A DNA stretch of 64,000 nucleotides, taken from NCBI RefSeq assembly GCF_014646755.1, contig NZ_BMNW01000006.1, forward strand, positions 183,745-247,744, given 5' to 3'. The position numbers and the translations under genes were made by a program. Below are positions 44,531 to 54,279 of the stretch, piece by piece; the first letter of the stretch is position 1, and each line of letters starts with the position of its first letter. The notes beneath the pieces were generated by a model that saw only the letters and a program-made list of their open reading frames with translations, did not search any database and was not told where the DNA came from. The DNA is from Pseudomonas asuensis (GTDB taxonomy: Bacteria > Pseudomonadota > Gammaproteobacteria > Pseudomonadales > Pseudomonadaceae).

Positions 44531-45811
44531 TTAGAAGATGCTGATCGGGTAATCGATGAAGAGACGAACTTCGTTGCCATCATCGTTATAGGAACGGACA
44601 TTGTTCGACGTACGCAGGATGGAATTACGCAGGCGTACTGAAAGATCCTTGGCTGGACCATTCTGAACCACGTATTTCACCTGATTGAACAGCTCGCGCT
44701 CTTTACCGCGCCCATCACCGGCATCGATATGATCGCCGCGGATATAAGCCAGTTGATAGCTTAGGCCCGGCACGCCGTAGGTGGAGAAATCCAGCCCATA
44801 ACCCAGCTGCCATGAGCGCTCGTCCTTGGCGTTGAAGTCAGACCAGTAGGAGTTGGCCAGAAAGATCGTCATACCACCATCACCTACACCGCCTGCGTTC
44901 TGATACCAGCCGTAGGGGTAGCCGATATCACCAGTACTGCGCTGGTGAGCCAGGGTAAAAGAGTGAGGGCCGACTGAGTACGTTGCAGCCAGACTCCAGA
45001 TCTTGTTATCACGCGCATTGGCATCGCCTGAATAGGTTTGGGCAAAACGCTTGTCCAGGCGAGTCCTGTATCCATTGAAGTCGAGCGTTAGAGACTGGTC
45101 TTGATCAATCGGCAGCACATAGTTCAGATTGATGTACTGCTTTTTCAGAACGTCTTTTACATCGGAGGCATAAAGCGAGGCCAGGAACTGGTCAGAGAAC
45201 TTATAGCTGCCCCCAATCACGTCAATCTTCTTCAGACCCGCGCTGTCACGGCCTTGGGCGCTCTTGCGGGACTCTTCAGTGAATCGTCCGGCATTAAGGA
45301 TCAGCCCATCGATTTCTTTCGAGGTAATCAGCGTACCGGTGTAGCTTTCCGGCAGCAGGCGGGACGTGTCGGTGTTCAGCACAGGCAGCGCTGGCATCTG
45401 ATCGCCGTAGGTAATGGTCGTATTGGAAAACCTTACCTTGATCGATGCGCCTGCCTTAGAAAGGTCGCTGGCAGCCTTGCCACTGTCACCCTGTTTGAAA
45501 AAATCGATACCGCCAGCGCCAGAGCGCCCCCTGCCTCCGTCCAGACGCAAACCGTAAAGAGCAAAGGCATCAACACCAAATCCTACGGTGCCCTGCGTAA
45601 AGCCAGATGCGAAATTAGCCGTTACACCCTGCCCCCACTCCGCCTTGTCCTCATTGCCGTGCTTGTAGTCACGATTCATATAGGCATTGCGCAGGAATAG
45701 CTTGAGGCTGCTGTCTTCTATGAATCCATTGGAGGCCTGGGTTTCAGCCGCCAATGCTTGAGTTGCACTCAATACGCCACAAGCAATCAAGGTGATCCGT
45801 TTGTTCAACAT
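44531..45811 (-). CDS. OprD-family outer membrane porin
   Basis: Outer-membrane channel of 426 residues. A signal peptide (MLNKRITLIACGVLSATQALA) precedes the OprD N-terminus GFIEDSSLKLFLRNAYMNRDYK and EWGQGVTANFASGFTQGTVGFG. The C-terminus ends in alternating beta strands with a final Phe (VRLFIDYPISIF), as needed for BAM assembly. OprD/Occ channels in Pseudomonas take up basic amino acids or small carboxylates; the substrate here cannot be assigned. GGAAG precedes the ATG. It stands alone between pit and a glucosidase gene. Confidence 0.92.
   Translation of the reverse strand: MLNKRITLIACGVLSATQALAAETQASNGFIEDSSLKLFLRNAYMNRDYKHGNEDKAEWGQGVTANFASGFTQGTVGFGVDAFALYGLRLDGGRGRSGAGGIDFFKQGDSGKAASDLSKAGASIKVRFSNTTITYGDQMPALPVLNTDTSRLLPESYTGTLITSKEIDGLILNAGRFTEESRKSAQGRDSAGLKKIDVIGGSYKFSDQFLASLYASDVKDVLKKQYINLNYVLPIDQDQSLTLDFNGYRTRLDKRFAQTYSGDANARDNKIWSLAATYSVGPHSFTLAHQRSTGDIGYPYGWYQNAGGVGDGGMTIFLANSYWSDFNAKDERSWQLGYGLDFSTYGVPGLSYQLAYIRGDHIDAGDGRGKERELFNQVKYVVQNGPAKDLSVRLRNSILRTSNNVRSYNDDGNEVRLFIDYPISIF
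45627..45634 (-). other. KOPS-like octamer GGGCAGGG
   Basis: Minus-strand GGGNAGGG match inside the porin gene, right of and pointing towards the dif-like site. Confidence 0.5.
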
Positions 45812-46353
45812 TTACTTCCGTTTCCTTTCTGACTAATACGGTGTGACGATCAGGCCTGTTTCTGATGGGTCTTTCGTGACGGATTGGAAGGATTCCCGCG
45901 CATGTAACGAACGGGAACGCTCATTGCCTACCGGTAAGATGTCACATCGGTGGGTAAGCCGACATGCACAACTCAAAGGCTTTATAAGCCTGGCAAGCCG
46001 TAAGTTCTCTCGCGAACGGGTAAGTACGAGAGCAGCCACCTTGCATCCGCAAGAAAACAGGTGCCTGTTCTTCTCTACTGATGATTACAAAGCGATAGGC
46101 CATTGTACTGTCATATCAAGCGCTTATGAACTGTAAGAAAAGGTTGCCGTACATGAATAGGTTTCAGGTTAACTCCTCCGTAAAAGGTGCTATCTAAGAC
46201 GTTTCGTGCCGCTAGCCCCTGCTTAACATGCTTCCCAGTTGAGGCCGTAAGCGTTGAATATGAATCCTCTCTGGGCAAAGAGTGTCTATACATCATTAAG
46301 GGCGTTTCCATGCGCACCTGGATTGGACAATCTGGATTATCACGGGAGACACG
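45812..46353. other. Intergenic region between divergent porin and glucosidase genes
   Basis: About 540 bases with no supportable gene. An 11-base palindrome GATGT-C-ACATC lies at 45938-45948 and may be a regulator site. The overlapping minus-strand frame at 46111-46596 is a shadow of the glucosidase gene. Confidence 0.45.
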
Positions 46354-48996
46354 ATGACGGCACATCCAGCACCGGGCATCCTCAACACAGTCGAAGGTCA
46401 GCGGCTTTCTGGCGCTGATGCTGAACACTGGCGAAAATGGGGGCCCTACCTGAGTGAGCGCCAATGGGCAACGGTGCGCGAGGACTATAGTGCCGACGGC
46501 AATGCCTGGAGCTATTTTCCGCATGAGCATGCGCGTAGCAGGGCCTATCGCTGGGGCGAAGACGGCTTGGCCGGCTTTTCCGATGTAGCCCAGCAATGGT
46601 GTCTGGCGTTAGGACTCTGGAATGAGCGCGATCCGTTCATCAAGGAGCGCCTGTTCGGCCTGACCAATGCAGAGGGTAACCATGGCGAGGACGTCAAGGA
46701 ACTGTACTTCTACCTTGATGGTGTCCCAAGCCACGCCTACATGCGAATGCTCTACAAATATCCTCATGCCGAGTTTCCCTATAAGGATCTGGTTGAGGAA
46801 AATGCTCGCCGTGGCCTGGCGGATGCCGAGTACGAGATTCTCGATACTGGCGTTTTCAACGATAACCGCTACTTCGACGTCACGGTGGAGTACGCCAAGA
46901 ATACACCTGATGATGTGCTGATGCGGGTTACGGTAGTAAACCGCTCGACAGAAGCAGCCCGGCTGCATGTCATGCCCCACCTGTGGACACGTAATACCTG
47001 GGTCTGGACTGGCGCGCCTCAACGACCGTTGCTGTCTATTATGGATGATGGCCGAGTCAAGGCGACCAATTACAATTGGGCCGACTACGTGACTACGGCC
47101 TGGGGTGACGTAACGCCTGAATGGATCTTTTGCAACAACGAAACCAACAGACCTAAACTGGAAGGCGTTGAAGCAGCAGGTCCGTTCAAGGACGGCATCA
47201 ACGACTATGTGGTAAGCGGTGATGAGCAGGCGATCCGCCGTGACTCTGGCAGCAAGGCCGCGGCCCATTTTACGCTGGATGTTCAGGGTAAGGGCCGGTC
47301 CGTCGTTTATCTGCGATTTGCCCCGGAGACGGCTGATCCGCATATTGACGTTAAGGCCGTATTCGCCCAACGTCGCGCTGAGGCCGATGCCTTCTATGCC
47401 GAACTGCAGCATAACATCGTTGACGAAGACGCTCGTAACGTACAACGCCAAGCCATTGCCGGGCTGCTATGGTCTAAGCAGCTGTACTATTTCGAAGTAA
47501 ATCGCTGGATCACGGGTGACCCCAACCGTCCGGCCCCACCTTATGAGCGTAAGAACGGCCGAAACACTCAGTGGCGACACTTGGTCAATTTCGACATCGT
47601 GTCGATGCCTGATAAATGGGAATACCCGTGGTACGCCTCCTGGGACCTTGCTTTCCAGGCTGTGGCTTATGCCATGATCGATCCCGGCTTTGCCAAACAG
47701 CAACTGCTACTGTTGGTAAAAGACCGCTTTATGCACCCTAACGGCCAGTTACCGGCGTACGAGTGGAATTTTGAAGATGCCAATCCACCGGTTCATGCCT
47801 GGGCCTGCTGGCATGTCTATCAGCAGGAAAAAGAGCTGAAAGGCCATGGTGACCGGGAGTTTCTGGAGCGTGTCTTCCATAAGCTGTTGCTTAACTTTTC
47901 CTGGTGGGTTAACCGCAAAGATGCCGAAGGTCGTAACCTTTTCCAGGGTGGTTTTCTGGGGCTAGATAACATCGGTATTTTTGACCGCTCTGCAGTCTTG
48001 CCAACGGGCTCGCATCTCGATCAGGCCGACGGTACTGCCTGGATGGCTGCCTACGCACTTGATCTGATGCGCATTGCTCTCGAACTGGCGAGAGAAAACC
48101 CAGTGTATGTGGACATCAGCGTCAAGTTCTTCGAGCACTTCCTGCACATCGCCGGAGCGATCAATGCCGGTGAGGAGCGTTATGATGGGCTATGGGATGA
48201 ACAGGATGAGTTCTTCTATGACGTACTGCACCGTGCCGATGGCACCTGCGAACCCATGCGGCTGCGCTCGATTGTAGGGCTTATTCCGCTGTTTGCCGTA
48301 CAGGTTCTCGAATCCAAGGAATATGAAGGCTTGCCCGGCGTACGGGATCGCTTAAAGGAATTCGTACGGCAACGTCCCGATCTGTCACGCCTGGTTTCCC
48401 GTTGGACTGAACCCGGCCAAAGCAATCGATTCCTGTTGGCCTTGCTGCGTGGCCAGCGTACCAAGAGTCTATTGACGCGGATGCTGGACGAGAAAGAGTT
48501 TCTCTCCCCGTATGGTATTCGCTCACTGTCCAAGGTACATGCCGAAGCGCCTTTCGAGATGCGGCAGGACGATGGCTCCATGCTTAGTGCCCGCTATCAA
48601 CCTGCTGAATCCGACTCCAGGCTCTATGGCGGTAACTCTAACTGGCGCGGACCGCTGTGGATGCCGATCAACTATATGCTGATCGAGTCTCTGCATGAGT
48701 TTCACCTCTACTACTCGGATAAGTTCTCGGTGGAATACCCCACCGGTTCCGGCTATCTCGCGTCTCTGGAGGAGGTCGCGAATGGGCTCAGTGAACGGCT
48801 GACGCGCATGTTCCTAAAAGACGAGAATGGCCACCGTCCCAGCATGATGGCCTATCCACAGCTGCAGAATGATCCTGACTGTGCAGACCTTGTCCTGTTC
48901 CATGAGTACTTCCATGGTGAGAACGGGCGCGGTTTGGGGGCTTCGCACCAGACCGGGTGGAGCGCATTGGTCGCGCTGCTGCTTCAACCCCGTTAA
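46354..48996 (+). CDS. GH63-type glucosidase (MGH1-like)
   Basis: Large cytoplasmic glycoside hydrolase of 880 residues, no signal peptide. The C-terminal (alpha/alpha)6 barrel is recognised from MPDKWEYPWYASWDLAFQAV, LPAYEWNFEDANPPVHAWAC and the late STRLYGGNSNWRGPLWMPIN-like stretch (SRLYGGNSNWRGPLWMPIN here), and matches the MGH1-like GH63 group that includes mannosylglycerate and other glucosyl-hydrolysing enzymes. Bacterial members with this length are usually annotated glucosidase; a role in turnover of compatible solutes or glycogen-type sugars is possible but unproven. GGGAG precedes the ATG, and a strong terminator follows. Confidence 0.88.
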   Translation: MTAHPAPGILNTVEGQRLSGADAEHWRKWGPYLSERQWATVREDYSADGNAWSYFPHEHARSRAYRWGEDGLAGFSDVAQQWCLALGLWNERDPFIKERLFGLTNAEGNHGEDVKELYFYLDGVPSHAYMRMLYKYPHAEFPYKDLVEENARRGLADAEYEILDTGVFNDNRYFDVTVEYAKNTPDDVLMRVTVVNRSTEAARLHVMPHLWTRNTWVWTGAPQRPLLSIMDDGRVKATNYNWADYVTTAWGDVTPEWIFCNNETNRPKLEGVEAAGPFKDGINDYVVSGDEQAIRRDSGSKAAAHFTLDVQGKGRSVVYLRFAPETADPHIDVKAVFAQRRAEADAFYAELQHNIVDEDARNVQRQAIAGLLWSKQLYYFEVNRWITGDPNRPAPPYERKNGRNTQWRHLVNFDIVSMPDKWEYPWYASWDLAFQAVAYAMIDPGFAKQQLLLLVKDRFMHPNGQLPAYEWNFEDANPPVHAWACWHVYQQEKELKGHGDREFLERVFHKLLLNFSWWVNRKDAEGRNLFQGGFLGLDNIGIFDRSAVLPTGSHLDQADGTAWMAAYALDLMRIALELARENPVYVDISVKFFEHFLHIAGAINAGEERYDGLWDEQDEFFYDVLHRADGTCEPMRLRSIVGLIPLFAVQVLESKEYEGLPGVRDRLKEFVRQRPDLSRLVSRWTEPGQSNRFLLALLRGQRTKSLLTRMLDEKEFLSPYGIRSLSKVHAEAPFEMRQDDGSMLSARYQPAESDSRLYGGNSNWRGPLWMPINYMLIESLHEFHLYYSDKFSVEYPTGSGYLASLEEVANGLSERLTRMFLKDENGHRPSMMAYPQLQNDPDCADLVLFHEYFHGENGRGLGASHQTGWSALVALLLQPR

Positions 48997-49007
48997 AGGT
49001 GATGAAG

Positions 49008-49036
49008 AAAAGGCCGGACATTGTCCGGCCTTTTCT
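49008..49036 (+). terminator. Intrinsic terminator of the glucosidase gene
   Basis: AAAAGGCCGGACA, one base, TGTCCGGCC followed by TTTTCTTT, 11 bases after the stop codon: a GC-rich stem with a clear T-tract. Confidence 0.9.
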
Positions 49037-49147
49037 TTCAGCGTTTCAATGCAACTCTACAGCCTTTAGTATCCATAAAGATCCATGGCATCGGAGCGTT
49101 TTGCCCGGTGCGGTATACCTGATAATAACCCCAACAAGGAGACCTTG

Positions 49148-50926
49148 ATGTTCGCTAAATGGACATTGCCTTTTGCTGCGGCAGTCTCACTGTCGACCGC
49201 TACGCTCCTGGCGCCTGCACTTGCATTTGCTGCCTCAAGCCCTGCCGTAGAGGCTCGACACGGAATGGTCGTCTCGTCGCAACAGCTGGCTTCCCAGGTA
49301 GGTGTAGATATTCTCAAGGCGGGAGGTAACGCCATTGATGCTGCCGTCGCCGTTGGTTATGCGCAGGCGGTGGTCAATCCCTGTTGCGGCAATATCGGCG
49401 GCGGTGGCTTCATGACAATCCACTTGGCCGATGGCAAAGATACCTTTATCGATTTCCGTGAAAAAGCGCCTGCCGCCGCCAGTGCGGACATGTATCTCGA
49501 CAGCAATGGCAAGGTCCGTAAAGACGCCAGTCTGTATGGCTATCTCGCAGCCGGTGTACCCGGTACGGTATTGGGTCTGGACACGGCGCACCAGCGGTAC
49601 GGCAAACTCTCCCGGGCGCAGGTCATGGCACCTGCGATTCAGCTGGCGCGGGACGGCTTTGTATTGACCCGAGCCGATACCGACATCCTTGATACCACGG
49701 CTGAACGCTTCAAGGATGATCCGGAAGCCGCCCGGATATTTCTTCGCAAGGATGGCTCTGCGCTTCAACCGGGTGATCGGCTGGTGCAGGCCGACTTGGC
49801 TAATACCCTTGCAGCCATTGCCAAAGACGGCCCCAAGGCCTTTTACCAAGGCGCAATTCCCAAGGCCATTGAGAATGCATCCAAGGCTGCAGGCGGTGTC
49901 CTGACTGCAGACGACTTTGCCCGTTACACAGTCAATGAAACTGCTCCGCTCTCGTGTACATACCGAGGGTACACGTTTGTATCGGCGCCACCGCCCAGCT
50001 CTGGAGGCGTAACCCTGTGCGAGACCCTCAATATTCTGGAGGGGTATGACTTGAAAGGCATGGGCTTCAATTCGGCGGACTACATTCATACGCTGACTGA
50101 AGCCATGCGGCAGGCCTATCTGGATCGAAACACCTCCTTAGGCGATCCGGCCTTTGTCGACAATCCGGTTGAGCAGCTGACCAGCAAAGACTACGCCACC
50201 CAGGTGCGTAATCGCATCATTCCTAATAAGGCTACCCCCTCGGCACAAGTCATTCCCGGCATGGAAACACGCGAGAAACCGGAAACAACCCACTATTCCA
50301 TCATGGATGAGCATGGGAATGCCGTGTCCACTACCTATACCATCAATGGCCGCTTCGGCTCGGTAGTCATCGCACCTGGAACCGGGTTCTTTTTGAACAA
50401 CGAAATGGACGACTTCACCGTCAAGGTGGGGGAGCAAAACCTTTATGGTCTTGTTCAGGGTACTGCCAACGCCATCGCCCCTGGCAAGCGTCCGCTTTCC
50501 TCCATGACACCCACGCTGGTCAACAAAGACGGCAAAACCTTTATGGTGCTGGGCTCACCGGGTGGTTCGCGCATCATCTCCATTACACTGCAAACTGCCC
50601 TCAATGTAATTGACCATGGCATGCCACCGCAGGAAGCGGTCGATGCGCCTCGGATCCACCACCAGTGGATGCCCGACGAGGTGTATTACGAGCAGCGAGG
50701 TGTATCAGCTGACAGCCTCAAGCTCCTACAAGAGATGGGCTACACCATGGTTCAACAAACGCCATGGGGGGCAGCTGAGTTGATCATGGTAGGGCTACCG
50801 GGTGCGCCGGGCGTAAACGCGGATGACTCAGGCAACGACTCGGCAGTCTCCGGGCGTGTTCGGGAAGGCTATCTTTACGGTTCCAACGACGTGCGCCGCC
50901 CGGCAGGGGCCGCGATCGGTTATTGA
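49148..50926 (+). CDS. ggt: Gamma-glutamyltransferase
   Basis: Periplasmic Ntn-hydrolase of 592 residues that transfers or hydrolyses gamma-glutamyl groups from glutathione. A signal peptide (FAKWTLPFAAAVSLSTATLL, cleavage near AFA-AS) is present. The precursor self-cleaves before the nucleophile Thr in EKPETTHYSIMDEHGNAVS. The glycine pair of the oxyanion region is in LGSPGGSRIISI, and GGNAIDAAVAVGYAQAVVNP marks the N-terminal large subunit. The ATG at 49148 has AGGAG seven bases upstream; the frame opens 63 bases earlier. It is monocistronic, and its terminator overlaps the end of the convergent LysR gene. Confidence 0.94.
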   Translation: MFAKWTLPFAAAVSLSTATLLAPALAFAASSPAVEARHGMVVSSQQLASQVGVDILKAGGNAIDAAVAVGYAQAVVNPCCGNIGGGGFMTIHLADGKDTFIDFREKAPAAASADMYLDSNGKVRKDASLYGYLAAGVPGTVLGLDTAHQRYGKLSRAQVMAPAIQLARDGFVLTRADTDILDTTAERFKDDPEAARIFLRKDGSALQPGDRLVQADLANTLAAIAKDGPKAFYQGAIPKAIENASKAAGGVLTADDFARYTVNETAPLSCTYRGYTFVSAPPPSSGGVTLCETLNILEGYDLKGMGFNSADYIHTLTEAMRQAYLDRNTSLGDPAFVDNPVEQLTSKDYATQVRNRIIPNKATPSAQVIPGMETREKPETTHYSIMDEHGNAVSTTYTINGRFGSVVIAPGTGFFLNNEMDDFTVKVGEQNLYGLVQGTANAIAPGKRPLSSMTPTLVNKDGKTFMVLGSPGGSRIISITLQTALNVIDHGMPPQEAVDAPRIHHQWMPDEVYYEQRGVSADSLKLLQEMGYTMVQQTPWGAAELIMVGLPGAPGVNADDSGNDSAVSGRVREGYLYGSNDVRRPAGAAIGY

Positions 50927-50931
50927 TCCAT

Positions 50932-50959
50932 GCAGGCGGCACTACCAGTCGCCGCCTGC
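50932..50959. terminator. Bidirectional hairpin between ggt and the LysR gene
   Basis: Nine-base perfect inverted repeat GCAGGCGGC / GCCGCCTGC with a ten-base loop. It overlaps the last codons of the LysR gene, so the two convergent genes share it. Confidence 0.7.
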
Positions 50960-51940
50960 TTCCGGCATCTCATACTCACGATACTGGGTAACGGCTACGC
51001 CAATTTCTGGATCATCATAGAGTGTTGGCTCCTGACTTAATCGCTCAACCAAAAAATCAATAAATACCTTGAGCTTGGGTTGCAGATGCCGCGTTGCAGG
51101 ATAAAGCAGCCACGCTCCGCCGCAGTATTGCGTTTGAAATGACCACTCGGGCAAGACCTGAACAATCAGCCCTTTACGCAGTGCATAGCGCGCCGTGAAA
51201 TACGGAAGGCTGCCAATACCAATATGGTGGAGCACAGCATCCAGCCGTGCACCGGTATGATTGGCGGCGTAACGGCCCCGCACGTTAACACTGACCGTCT
51301 TGTTGCCCTTCCGGAAGCGCCAGCGAGAGTCGGCTGGCTCTTGCCCAAGATAGATACAACTGTGTTTTGTAAGCTCCCGCGGATGCTCGGGTATGCCGTG
51401 CTCGGCCAGATAATGCGGGGTGGCAGCCAGCAGGTGATCGATTTGCACCAACTCTCGTCCCATCAGGCCGGGGGGCGGCTGATCGGTAATGCGAATGGCA
51501 AAATCCACATCACCATCAATCAGATCAACATAGTGATCGCTTAGATTCATGTGTACGTCTACCTGGGGATAGCGACGCAGGAATTCGGGCAGGTGCGGAT
51601 GAATCAAAAACCGTCCTACGGCTTTAGGAACGCTCAGGCGGATGACGCCCTCTGGGGTCTGGCTGAATTGCCCACTGACGTCCATAACGGCACGCGCCGC
51701 ATTCACCATGTCTATACAACGCCGATAGACCTCTTCGCCGCTTTCGCTCAGGCGTAGCTTGCGCGTGGTCCGGTTGAGGAGGCGTGTCGCCAGAGCCTTT
51801 TCCAGACGGGCTACACTTCGGCTGGTGGAAGAAGGCGTCGTGCCTAACTGACGTGCCGCCTCGGAAAAGCTGCCGGTCTCGACGACTTTGACGAAGACGA
51901 CCATCTCTCCCATCAGGGTGATCGATAGATTTGTGCTCAC
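50942..51940 (-). CDS. LysR-family transcriptional regulator
   Basis: Regulator of 332 residues. The N-terminal winged helix-turn-helix (FVKVVETGSFSEAARQLGTT, SSTSRSVARLEKALATRLL) is followed by a periplasmic-binding-protein-like effector domain from about residue 95. The pattern of this subgroup (TRKLRLSESGEEVYRRC, DFAIRITDQPPPGL) resembles CrgA/DmlR-like regulators. The start is a GTG at 51940 with AAGGAC about ten bases upstream; an ATG 27 bases later is the alternative. It is divergent from the alanyl-tRNA editing gene, with about 90 bases between them. Confidence 0.9.
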   Translation of the reverse strand: MSTNLSITLMGEMVVFVKVVETGSFSEAARQLGTTPSSTSRSVARLEKALATRLLNRTTRKLRLSESGEEVYRRCIDMVNAARAVMDVSGQFSQTPEGVIRLSVPKAVGRFLIHPHLPEFLRRYPQVDVHMNLSDHYVDLIDGDVDFAIRITDQPPPGLMGRELVQIDHLLAATPHYLAEHGIPEHPRELTKHSCIYLGQEPADSRWRFRKGNKTVSVNVRGRYAANHTGARLDAVLHHIGIGSLPYFTARYALRKGLIVQVLPEWSFQTQYCGGAWLLYPATRHLQPKLKVFIDFLVERLSQEPTLYDDPEIGVAVTQYREYEMPEAGGDW

Positions 51941-51985
51941 CGCGCAAAAGTCCTTTGGAATGCAGGCGGATTATCACAATATCAC

Positions 51986-51993
51986 CCCTTCCC
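51986..51993 (-). other. KOPS-like octamer GGGAAGGG
   Basis: Minus-strand GGGNAGGG match in the LysR-alaX intergenic region, pointing towards the dif-like site. Confidence 0.5.
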
Positions 51994-52033
51994 TAGAATG
52001 GGGCAGGCATCTGCTTTACAAAGGGCTTTAGAC

Positions 52034-52669
52034 ATGACTCAGCGTCTGTATTATTCAAGTGACATTCTGGTCATGGAGGTTGAAGTTACCACCTGTGCCC
52101 CTTGGGAAGATCTTTACGCAGTCGAGCTGGTTGCAACACCTTTTCATCCTCAGGGTGGCGGCCAACCGAGCGACACCGGCAGGCTGGGAGACGCCGAAGT
52201 CGTTATGGTCAAGCAGGATGGCGAGCGTATCGTCCACTACACACGGCAACCTGTTACACCGGGACGCGTTGAGGCGCGAGTCGATAAGGAGCGCCGTCAG
52301 CTGCATACGCACCTACACTCCGCTGGGCATCTGATTGGTCATATTGGAGAGACATTTGGCTGGCGGCCAGTCAAAGCCCATCATTGGCCAGGTGAAGGCC
52401 GGATTGAGTTCATGCCTGATCAGGAGGCACGCCCTCTGGATGCGGAGCAGCTGGAATCACACTTTGTCCAGCTCGTACAGCAGGACCTGCCAGTAAGCAT
52501 CACCCTGGATCAGGAAGGTCAACGCCGGGTCGGCTTTGGTGATTTTACCCCTTACGGGTGTGGCGGTACGCATGTTCGCTCTTCACGGGAGCTCACAGGG
52601 TTGAAAGACCTCCTGGTTAAGGAAAAGAAAGGAAAACTGTCCATTCATTACGATGTGACTTCCCCATGA
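52034..52669 (+). CDS. Alanyl-tRNA editing protein AlaX-like
   Basis: Stand-alone trans-editing protein of 211 residues related to the second additional domain of AlaRS; it removes Ser or Gly wrongly attached to tRNA-Ala. The zinc ligands are seen as the HxxxH in HTHLHSAGHLIGH and the Cys/His of YGCGGTHVRSS. FHPQGGGQPSDTGRLG is the typical AlaRS-type N-terminal segment. The ATG at 52034 has AAAGGGC upstream; the frame opens 36 bases earlier. It is transcribed in the same direction as the oxygenase-exporter pair but 87 bases apart. Confidence 0.9.
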   Translation: MTQRLYYSSDILVMEVEVTTCAPWEDLYAVELVATPFHPQGGGQPSDTGRLGDAEVVMVKQDGERIVHYTRQPVTPGRVEARVDKERRQLHTHLHSAGHLIGHIGETFGWRPVKAHHWPGEGRIEFMPDQEARPLDAEQLESHFVQLVQQDLPVSITLDQEGQRRVGFGDFTPYGCGGTHVRSSRELTGLKDLLVKEKKGKLSIHYDVTSP

Positions 52670-52756
52670 CGTGACAACACAATGGTCAGAACTTACGACG
52701 TATAACGACCCAACGAGCACATCAGGAAGTCACCCCATAACCCAAGGAACCTGCTC

Positions 52757-53527
52757 ATGATGCTTGAAAAGCAGCGTCTCGAGACGTCGTCCATCAACGC
52801 TCTCGCTAACGAAGAGATCATGGCCATCCACGTCCGGCAGTTCATTCCTCAGGAACTGGCGTTGAAAATAGCCCAGCAAATTCTTGGACAAGGCTTCGAA
52901 AGCTACCTCAACGCACCCAGTATTGGCCGTATCGGTATGGCCTTTTATGAGGCGGAAAATCAGCCGCCGCGGCTGGCAGACTATTTTGAAAGCGTTTACG
53001 AGAATATCGAAGAGTTACGGCGACGCTGCCAACCTTACCTGTCCCCTATCGATCTGCTGCGCTGTACCCTGGATGAGGTTTGGCCTGCCGGGGCACGTTT
53101 GCAAAGCCTTTATGGACGCAAGATGTATGTGGGGCTTTCCCGCGTCGTCAAACCGGGGGTTCGCTTCCTGGCCCACCACGATATCTTTATCAAAGACGCT
53201 CCGCAGAGCACTGAGGCCATGAGCCTTCAGGCTCAGATGGCCTGCAATGTATACCTGAACATGCCAAGCGAGGGCGGTGCTCTACAAATGTGGCGGACTG
53301 AGCTTACGCCTGATCAATTCGATGCCTTACGGGGCGCAAGTTATGGGATAGACCCCGCTCTGCTGGGGCCACCCGATGTTGAAATCCGACCGGACCCGGG
53401 TGACCTCATTCTCTTCAATTCGAGAAAGATGCACTCCGTGACCCCAGGCTCGGATCATTTACGCCTTAGCCTTTCCTGCTTCGTAGGTTATCGAGGCACT
53501 AGCAGTCCGTTGACCTTCTGGAGTTGA
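52757..53527 (+). CDS. 2-oxoglutarate/Fe(II)-dependent oxygenase
   Basis: Cupin-fold oxygenase of 256 residues. The iron ligands are likely the HxD in FLAHHDIFI near residue 140 and the distal His in SRKMHSVTPG, with Arg of HLRLSLSCFVGY binding 2-oxoglutarate. Because the Asp of HxD is kept, hydroxylation rather than halogenation is expected. The substrate is unknown. Its stop overlaps the start of a LysE-type exporter gene (TTGA), so the two are translationally coupled: the exporter could expel the hydroxylated amino acid or its precursor. AAGGAAC precedes the ATG. Confidence 0.85.
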   Translation: MMLEKQRLETSSINALANEEIMAIHVRQFIPQELALKIAQQILGQGFESYLNAPSIGRIGMAFYEAENQPPRLADYFESVYENIEELRRRCQPYLSPIDLLRCTLDEVWPAGARLQSLYGRKMYVGLSRVVKPGVRFLAHHDIFIKDAPQSTEAMSLQAQMACNVYLNMPSEGGALQMWRTELTPDQFDALRGASYGIDPALLGPPDVEIRPDPGDLILFNSRKMHSVTPGSDHLRLSLSCFVGYRGTSSPLTFWS

Positions 53528-54171
53528 AATTGACGTCCTCTTATCTCACCGAGTTCTTAAGCCTTGCGATTATCCATTTCCTGGCGGTAGTAGCGCCAGG
53601 ACCGGATTTTGCCATTACCGTACGCCAGAGCGTACGGTACGGTCGCCTGGTTGGCCTGTTCACGGCACTGGGCATTGGCGCAGGTATTTCAGTGCATGTG
53701 CTTTACACGCTTCTGGGCATTGGCGCCCTGATGCATGCCACTCCATGGCTACTTAGCGTCGCAAAAGTCGTCGGGGGCGCATACATCCTTTATCTGGGCA
53801 TCAGCCTGCTCAAAAGCAAACCGACCAAAGCCTTGGATGAGGTTCAGGGCAGCCCTGCAGTCGTTGACGAGCAAACGATTGGAAAAGCCTTTCGGATAGG
53901 CTTTCTGACAAATGCTACCAATCCTAAGGCAACCCTGTTTTTCCTGGCCATCTTTACCACCGTGGTAAGCGGCGAGACCCCCATGAAAATCCAGGCGCTG
54001 TATGGCCTGTGGATGTGCTGCGTGAATGCAGTCTGGTTCATGCTCGTCAGCTTTCTGTTTTCGAGCCCCCGTGTGCGTCAGCTGTTCCTGCGCATGGGAC
54101 ATTGGTTCGAGCGCACGATGGGGTTGGTACTGGTGTTTTTTGCCGGCCGGCTGCTGTTGTCGATCATCTAA
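53524..54171 (+). CDS. LysE/RhtB-family amino acid exporter
   Basis: Membrane protein of 215 residues with about six hydrophobic segments and the LysE signature FLAVVAPGPDFAITVRQSVRYG near the N-terminus, then GIGAGISVHVLYTLLGIGAL. Family members export amino acids and derivatives such as homoserine lactones, Thr, Lys or Leu. The start is a TTG in the TTGA overlap with the oxygenase gene and has GGAG only four bases upstream. Its exclusive coupling to the oxygenase gives the strongest clue about both. A hairpin follows. Confidence 0.9.
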   Translation: MKLTSSYLTEFLSLAIIHFLAVVAPGPDFAITVRQSVRYGRLVGLFTALGIGAGISVHVLYTLLGIGALMHATPWLLSVAKVVGGAYILYLGISLLKSKPTKALDEVQGSPAVVDEQTIGKAFRIGFLTNATNPKATLFFLAIFTTVVSGETPMKIQALYGLWMCCVNAVWFMLVSFLFSSPRVRQLFLRMGHWFERTMGLVLVFFAGRLLLSII

Positions 54172-54179
54172 GTATTTCA

Positions 54180-54208
54180 CGGCCTGATAGCCACAAGCTG
54201 TCAGGCCG
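54180..54208 (+). terminator. Hairpin after the LysE-type gene
   Basis: CGGCCTGATAGC / GCTGTCAGGCCG with a five-base loop, one wobble pair, nine bases after the stop codon; only a weak T-rich stretch follows. Confidence 0.65.
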
Positions 54209-54279
54209 CTGTTGAAACCTGGCTGGAGCGGTTCACTGCACAGCTGTTCGTTCTTACCTTAACGGAGCTGAATAGACTC

